Below are positions 7,143 through 10,619 of a stretch of DNA of 10,619 nucleotides, piece after piece. How positions within the stretch are numbered: position 1 is the stretch's first letter; the number at the start of each line of letters is the position of its first letter. Made by a program: the position numbers and the translations under genes. The notes below the pieces were generated by a model. It was given only the letters and a program-made list of their open reading frames with translations. It made no database searches and was not told where the DNA came from. The DNA comes from EX4484-2 sp964592095 (GTDB lineage: Archaea > Altiarchaeota > Altiarchaeia > IMC4 > QMZM01): NCBI GenBank assembly GCA_964592095.1, contig CAZQER010000040.1:1-10619 (forward strand), read 5' to 3'.

Positions 7143-7373
7143 ATGTTGAACAAGGAAAGAATAAAAAAGGATGGGATAAAACTTATTGAAGAATTCTCAG
7201 AAATGCTAAAAGACATTCCAAGAACTGATGAAACCCATTATGTTGTTAATTTAAAAAATATAATTAGAACCGATGAAAAACCAAAAAAAACAAAAAACTT
7301 CAGACAGAAGATGAAAAGAATAGCTCCTAAGTGGGATAACAATTATATTGTTGCTGAGAGGGGCGTTAGGTGA
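7143..7373 (+). CDS. gatC: GatC-related small protein (archaeal gatC_rel type)
   Basis: A 76-residue charged soluble protein. Its pattern matches the small archaeal proteins annotated as a possible subunit C of the Asp-tRNA(Asn)/Glu-tRNA(Gln) amidotransferase: an N-terminal helix with IKLIEEFSEML, a HYVVNLKN strand, then a FRQKMKRIAPKWDNNYIVAERG tail. In the classical GatCAB complex, GatC is a small belt that stabilises GatA and supports transamidation of mischarged tRNA. No gatA or gatB gene lies in this window, so the assignment rests on the family pattern alone. The gene starts one base after the reductase stop, and its own stop codon forms part of the Shine-Dalgarno sequence of the next gene, so it belongs to the operon. 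An independent role linked to this operon is possible. I am fairly sure of the family and unsure of the function. Confidence 0.62.
   Translation: MLNKERIKKDGIKLIEEFSEMLKDIPRTDETHYVVNLKNIIRTDEKPKKTKNFRQKMKRIAPKWDNNYIVAERGVR
7368..7373 (+). promoter_or_regulatory. Shine-Dalgarno sequence that fixes the glmU start
   Basis: AGGTGA is an exact complement of the UCACCU in the archaeal 16S rRNA tail. It lies four bases before the ATG at 7378 and includes the stop codon of the gene upstream. It decides for 7378 over an in-frame ATG at 7348, which would add ten residues before the conserved MDAVILAAGEGTR start. Confidence 0.7.
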
Positions 7374-7377
7374 AAAG

Positions 7378-8604
7378 ATGGATGCGGTGATTCTTGCAGC
7401 TGGTGAGGGAACAAGAATGAGACCCCTTACATCAACAAGACCAAAACCTATGTTACCTGTGGCTGGGAAACCAATTCTTGAATGGGACCTTGAGGCATTA
7501 TACGGGAATGGATTTGAGAGAGTATTTATTGTTGTTGGTTACAAAAAGGATAGTATAATCAGATATTTTGGCAATAGATTTAATGATATGGAAATAGAAT
7601 ATATCATACAGAAGGAGCAATTAGGAACAGCACATGCTGTTTCAATTTCAGAAAAAAAGGTAAAAAATAGATTTTTGGTTATGAATGGTGACCTTCTTGT
7701 CTCTGATAAACTGATAAAAAAATTTCTTGAGGATAATAAAAACCATAATGCCAAAAATAGTATTTCACTGGTAAGGGTAAAAAACCCCTCTGAATTTGGG
7801 ATTGTAAATCTGAAGGGCAACATAATTAATTCAATAATTGAAAAGCCAGAGAGGTCAAATAGTAATCTGGCAAATGCGGGTATATATGTATTTAATGATG
7901 AAATATTTGATGCTATAAGGGATGTAGAAAAATCCACCAGGGCAGAATATGAGATCACTGATGCCATAAAAATTTTGATTGATAAAAGTGATGTGTATGG
8001 ATTCAAGGTAGAAGATAGATGGATTGATATCGGAAGACCATGGGATTTACTTGATGCAAACGAGATAATGCTAAAGGATATGAAGATGAGGATAGATGAT
8101 GGTGCCAAAATAGAAGAGAATGCGGTAATAAAGGGAAATGTTTATATAGGTAAAGAATCTGTTGTTAGATCGGGGGCATATATAGAGGGTCCTGTATATA
8201 TAGGAAAAAATTGCATTATAGGTCCAAATTGTTATATAAGAAAATACTCTATGATAATGGATAATTCACATATTGGAAATGCTGTAGAGATAAAAAATTC
8301 AATAATTATGCAAAAAACAAATATCTGTCATCTTTCATATGTGGGTGATTCTATTATAGGAGAGAGATGTAATTTGGGTGCAGGAACAAATATAGCAAAT
8401 CTGAGGGTTGATAATGAGGAGGTGAGGATAGAAATCAAAAACAAACTGACAAAATCTGGAAGGAGAAAGTTTGGATGTCTCATGGGGGATGCTGTAAAAA
8501 CAGGAATAAATGTATCCATAATGCCTGGAAGGTCTATATATCCCGGAGCATATGTAGAGGCAGGGAGTGTTGTCAGAAATACCATATATAAAGAGGGAGA
8601 TTGA
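7378..8604 (+). CDS. glmU: GlmU-like bifunctional sugar-1-phosphate nucleotidylyltransferase/acetyltransferase
   Basis: Predicted to catalyse the last two steps to a nucleotide amino sugar, most likely acetylation of glucosamine 1-phosphate and its coupling to UTP to give UDP-GlcNAc. The 408 residues have two parts. Residues 1 to about 235 are the nucleotidyltransferase, with GEGTRMRP (9-16), Lys23 in RPKPMLPV, QLGTAHA (81-87), NGD (103-105) and WIDIGRPW (215-222). From about 245 to the C-terminus there is a left-handed beta-helix of hexapeptide repeats. It contains HLSYVGDS with His318, which lines up with the acetyltransferase histidine of bacterial GlmU (HLTYLGDA), and GERCNLGAGT. Archaeal homologues such as Sulfolobus ST0452 also accept other sugars and nucleotides, so substrate range is uncertain. 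The start rests on the Shine-Dalgarno sequence and the family N-terminus. Confidence 0.88.
   Translation: MDAVILAAGEGTRMRPLTSTRPKPMLPVAGKPILEWDLEALYGNGFERVFIVVGYKKDSIIRYFGNRFNDMEIEYIIQKEQLGTAHAVSISEKKVKNRFLVMNGDLLVSDKLIKKFLEDNKNHNAKNSISLVRVKNPSEFGIVNLKGNIINSIIEKPERSNSNLANAGIYVFNDEIFDAIRDVEKSTRAEYEITDAIKILIDKSDVYGFKVEDRWIDIGRPWDLLDANEIMLKDMKMRIDDGAKIEENAVIKGNVYIGKESVVRSGAYIEGPVYIGKNCIIGPNCYIRKYSMIMDNSHIGNAVEIKNSIIMQKTNICHLSYVGDSIIGERCNLGAGTNIANLRVDNEEVRIEIKNKLTKSGRRKFGCLMGDAVKTGINVSIMPGRSIYPGAYVEAGSVVRNTIYKEGD
8593..8599 (+). promoter_or_regulatory. Shine-Dalgarno sequence that fixes the start of the BofA-like membrane protein
   Basis: GAGGGAG ends six bases before the ATG at 8606, inside the last codons of glmU. 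It supports this ATG over an in-frame ATG at 8567, which would put a charged extension ahead of the signal-peptide-like N-terminus. Confidence 0.5.
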
Positions 8605-8605
8605 T

Positions 8606-9112
8606 ATGGATAAAAATAATTATCATTCAATACTTATAATATCAACACTATTGATCTTGACTATATTAACTTTAACTATAACAACCGTTTCTGCGGAGGA
8701 TAAACTCAAACCAATTCTTGAAAAAGCATATAATTCAATCAAGAAATTTATTGATAGGATAGCTGATATAATATTTGATATATTTCCTGGGTTGAGAGAT
8801 TCACTATATGGATTGTTTTTCTGGGAACCTAAGGAGGAATATCTATCGTGGGTTCGTTCTCTGAGGAGTTTTTTCTGGTTATTCTATATTGCTGCATTTA
8901 TTGTAACAATAGCGTTTCTTCTGCAATTATGGAGCACTTCCAAGAGATATCTCTACAATACCATAACGGGATTACTAATTTTATTGATATGTATCCATAT
9001 GCTCGGAGTGGGATTAAAATTTACTATATTTAACCTGATACTTGTTGTTTTGCTTGGAATTCCGGGAGCAATAATGGTTCTTATATTTTATTATCTTGGA
9101 TTGCCAATATGA
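8606..9112 (+). CDS. Small membrane protein with signal-peptide-like N-terminus and BofA-like C-terminal domain
   Basis: A 168-residue membrane protein. Residues 8-28 are strongly hydrophobic and end in VSA-ED (28-32), which reads as a signal-peptidase site or a first transmembrane helix. An amphipathic stretch (33-80) follows, then three hydrophobic segments at about 89-109, 116-134 and 140-165. The last two, with the pattern LYNTITGLLILL, GVGLKFTIFN and GIPGAI (151-156), resemble the BofA family (inhibitor of pro-sigma-K processing in spore formers), whose ending is LGIPG followed by hydrophobic residues. Archaea have no sigma factor K, so any regulation of a membrane protease is only an analogy. 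The gene begins one base after the glmU stop with a Shine-Dalgarno sequence, so it is the last gene of this operon. It ends 13 bp from the convergent EndoQ-like gene. The BofA match is by eye. Confidence 0.6.
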   Translation: MDKNNYHSILIISTLLILTILTLTITTVSAEDKLKPILEKAYNSIKKFIDRIADIIFDIFPGLRDSLYGLFFWEPKEEYLSWVRSLRSFFWLFYIAAFIVTIAFLLQLWSTSKRYLYNTITGLLILLICIHMLGVGLKFTIFNLILVVLLGIPGAIMVLIFYYLGLPI

Positions 9113-9125
9113 TATCAATAGATAA

Positions 9126-10361
9126 CTACATAAGAAAATCGCTCAGTGAACTCTGACCATAACCCCAGTATCTGTCACTCTCTGACCTCAATGTTGGTCT
9201 TCCATAAAGACCGCCGCCGCCAGAGATGTAATTTATTTTATCCATTCTGAATTTTTCAATTATCATACCTATCTTGTAATCCTCTTCTTTTATTTTATCA
9301 ATCTTTGTATCAACCAAGATGTTTATTTCCGTTCCAAATTTATCTATCAATAAATTCCATTTATCCTTAATTCTCTTGCTTGTTATGGTGCTAATTCCAG
9401 TTGCTAATGATATTACCTCTGCCAAGGGGATTATGTGGATATATTTTGGTCTATGCCACGGATTTTTTGGTTCCTTCCATTTTGATAATTCATTTACCCT
9501 GTCCATTACGCCTTTTTTTATTATTCCATTACATTCAGGGCATCTGAAATTAAGTCTTATAGCATCATTTATTTTAAATTTTAAGTAACACTTACTACAT
9601 GCAGTAATATGGTATTTTCCTTCTTTTGGGTTTAATCCAACATTTAATGTAAATCCCCTGTTATTTTTGTGCTCTATAGCCTTTTCAATCTCCAAAAATG
9701 TTAGTTCTTTAACCTTGATTCTGTTAAACTCCCTTCCCAATCTATGAGGCCATGGTGAATGTGTGTCAGAGTTTGACATAAATGTAATATCCTGCAGTTC
9801 AGGAATTCTGTCTGCCATATATGTATCAGCAGAAAGGCCCAATTCTAAAAATTTGATATTCTTTGTGTTATCACCATAACATTCACTCAGTGAATTGTAT
9901 TCCTTGTAAAGTGATGTCCATGGTGTAAATGCGTGTGCAGGCCCTACAAGTGCGTTAACATCCATTGCATAATCAACAATTTCATCACCATTAATTCTTA
10001 AATGAGCCCTTCCATCCCTATCTATATCATGTGAAAATCTTTTGAACACCTCATATAGTGATTCCGCCGATGAAATAGAAGGAAATAGAATCACATGATG
10101 AACTCTTTTGGAATCCTCCACCTCGGTCTGGATAATAAATTTCGTTTTTGAGTTGTTCTTCATTCCATAAATGCCATCTGATTCCTCAAATAGATTTCTA
10201 TTTACATGGTGGAGCCATTTTGGATGCAAGGAATCTCCAGTTCCAACAAGATGTAAGCCTTTTAATTCAGCCTGTTTTGCAATTAATGGTAATTCCATAT
10301 TGGAGGATGTTCCGCCAGAATACTTTGAATGTATATGAAAATCAACATCTAATAATGGCAT
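9126..10361 (-). CDS. Endonuclease Q-like DNA repair nuclease (PHP domain, zinc finger, C-terminal PIP box)
   Basis: A 411-residue protein of the archaeal PHP family that includes endonuclease Q of Pyrococcus furiosus, which nicks DNA 5' to deaminated bases (uracil, hypoxanthine) and abasic sites. Residues 1 to about 240 are the PHP metal-dependent phosphoesterase, with HIHSKYS (9-15), GTGDSLHP (40-47), an acidic ligand region EVED (80-83), GPAHAFTPW (140-148) and SDTHSP (198-203). A four-cysteine zinc finger follows (C255-x2-C258 and C274-x2-C277). Residues about 285-380 form a helical domain with PLAEVISLATGI, then a GGGGLYGRPT loop. The last residues read QSSLSDFL (403-410), a PCNA-interacting motif, fitting the reported PCNA partnership of EndoQ. 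Older annotations call this family helicase-like, but no helicase motifs are present. It is transcribed alone, convergent to the operon on its left, with no Shine-Dalgarno sequence before the ATG. Confidence 0.87.
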   Translation of the reverse strand: MPLLDVDFHIHSKYSGGTSSNMELPLIAKQAELKGLHLVGTGDSLHPKWLHHVNRNLFEESDGIYGMKNNSKTKFIIQTEVEDSKRVHHVILFPSISSAESLYEVFKRFSHDIDRDGRAHLRINGDEIVDYAMDVNALVGPAHAFTPWTSLYKEYNSLSECYGDNTKNIKFLELGLSADTYMADRIPELQDITFMSNSDTHSPWPHRLGREFNRIKVKELTFLEIEKAIEHKNNRGFTLNVGLNPKEGKYHITACSKCYLKFKINDAIRLNFRCPECNGIIKKGVMDRVNELSKWKEPKNPWHRPKYIHIIPLAEVISLATGISTITSKRIKDKWNLLIDKFGTEINILVDTKIDKIKEEDYKIGMIIEKFRMDKINYISGGGGLYGRPTLRSESDRYWGYGQSSLSDFLM

Positions 10362-10520
10362 AGATAGATATGGGATTAAGAAAAAATAAACGGGTCAATA
10401 TTCTAATTTTATATTTTTTCTAATATATTATTATTTTATTTAATCTAAGACTAAAAATATAAAAATATGTTAGTATATATAATCATATTGTAAATATAGT
10501 TAATAAATATTCCACATAAA
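10362..10520. promoter_or_regulatory. Divergent A/T-rich promoter region between endoQ-like and glycosyltransferase genes
   Basis: This 159-bp spacer is almost entirely A and T. For the leftward gene, candidate boxes on the minus strand are TTTATTTTTT (about 25 bp from the ATG at 10361) and AAAAAATATAAAA (10407-10419, about 52 bp away); I cannot choose between them. The rightward box is listed separately. No RNA gene or open frame was seen. Confidence 0.4.
10491..10498 (+). promoter_or_regulatory. TATA box of the glycosyltransferase promoter
   Basis: TAAATATA is centred about 26 bp before the ATG at 10521. It has the same geometry as the fae-hps box and is consistent with a leaderless transcript. 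Confidence 0.45.
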
Positions 10521-10619
10521 ATGATGCCGTTGAAGACATGTGCTATAATTCCGGCGTATAATGAGGAGAGATATATAAGTGAGGTTATAAGAAAGGCAAA
10601 GAAATATGTTGATAGCGTA
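10521..10619 (+). CDS. Family 2 glycosyltransferase, N-terminus (partial, cut by window edge)
   Basis: Only 33 codons lie in the window. After a tandem ATGATG start, the residues CAIIPAYNEERYISEVIRKA match the first strand and helix of GT-A fold family 2 glycosyltransferases: the IPAYNEE motif starts the nucleotide-sugar binding site. Such enzymes transfer sugars from nucleotide or dolichyl-phosphate donors to lipids, proteins or polysaccharides; dolichyl-phosphate mannose synthase-like enzymes are a common archaeal case. The acceptor and the DxD region are beyond the edge. It lies near a glmU-like gene, which makes a possible donor, but on a separate transcript. Confidence 0.8.
   Translation, partial: MMPLKTCAIIPAYNEERYISEVIRKAKKYVDSV

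Noticed and set aside
7348..7377. Upstream in-frame ATG that would lengthen the GlmU-like protein by ten residues
   Set aside because: The family starts at MDAVILAAG, and a perfect AGGTGA lies four bases before the ATG at 7378.
7539..8108. 189-codon open frame on the minus strand inside glmU
   Set aside because: Serine/isoleucine/leucine-rich shadow of the nucleotidyltransferase domain with no recognisable motif or start signal.
8567..8605. Upstream in-frame ATG for the BofA-like membrane protein
   Set aside because: It lies inside glmU, and it would put a charged extension ahead of the signal-peptide-like N-terminus; the ATG at 8606 has its own Shine-Dalgarno sequence.
9126..10361. Helicase label sometimes attached to this PHP protein family
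   Set aside because: No Walker A/B or other helicase motifs are present; the PHP, four-cysteine zinc finger and PIP box fit endonuclease Q.

Overview
The window looks like chromosomal DNA of a euryarchaeal archaeon, probably a methanogen or a relative that uses tetrahydromethanopterin. It is strongly A+T-rich, prefers ATA and AGA codons, and is densely packed. The evidence is a set of archaeal-type genes: an archaeal phosphoglycerate kinase, a fused Fae-Hps, the archaeal bifunctional FBP aldolase/phosphatase, a geranylgeranyl reductase for archaeal lipids, an archaeal GlmU-type enzyme and an endonuclease Q. Several starts have a TATA-like box centred about 26 bp upstream and no Shine-Dalgarno sequence, as expected for leaderless archaeal mRNAs. 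I cannot name the genus. I saw no tRNA, rRNA, CRISPR array, insertion sequence or integrase.

Layout. Positions 1-116 (minus) hold the N-terminus of a membrane-anchored protein cut by the window edge. A divergent A/T-rich spacer follows. Next come three central-carbon genes on the plus strand: phosphoglycerate kinase (295-1527), Fae-Hps (1561-2742) and FBP aldolase/phosphatase (2797-3891). A Kef-type cation/proton antiporter with a C-terminal RCK domain follows (3925-5709). A tight five-gene plus-strand operon covers 5766-9112: a 57-residue two-cluster ferredoxin, geranylgeranyl reductase, a GatC-related small protein, a GlmU-like nucleotidyltransferase/acetyltransferase, and a small membrane protein with a BofA-like C-terminus. 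Convergent to it on the minus strand is an endonuclease Q-like PHP protein (9126-10361). After a second A/T-rich divergent spacer, a family 2 glycosyltransferase starts at 10521 and runs off the window.

How the genes fit together. The first three genes make a coherent gluconeogenic and pentose-forming module. PGK works between 3-phosphoglycerate and 1,3-bisphosphoglycerate, and FBP aldolase/phosphatase pulls triose phosphates irreversibly to fructose 6-phosphate. Hps run in reverse can give ribulose 5-phosphate plus formaldehyde, which Fae passes to tetrahydromethanopterin. The phosphohexuloisomerase this needs is not in the window. The second operon serves the cell envelope: ferredoxin plus reductase saturate lipid chains, and the GlmU-like enzyme makes a nucleotide sugar such as UDP-GlcNAc.

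The points most worth a second look are a near-perfect palindrome over the FBP aldolase/phosphatase promoter, a PCNA-binding motif at the extreme C-terminus of the EndoQ-like protein, the BofA-like membrane protein, and the unannotated-size ferredoxin overlapping its likely partner reductase. I found no clearly new multi-gene system.
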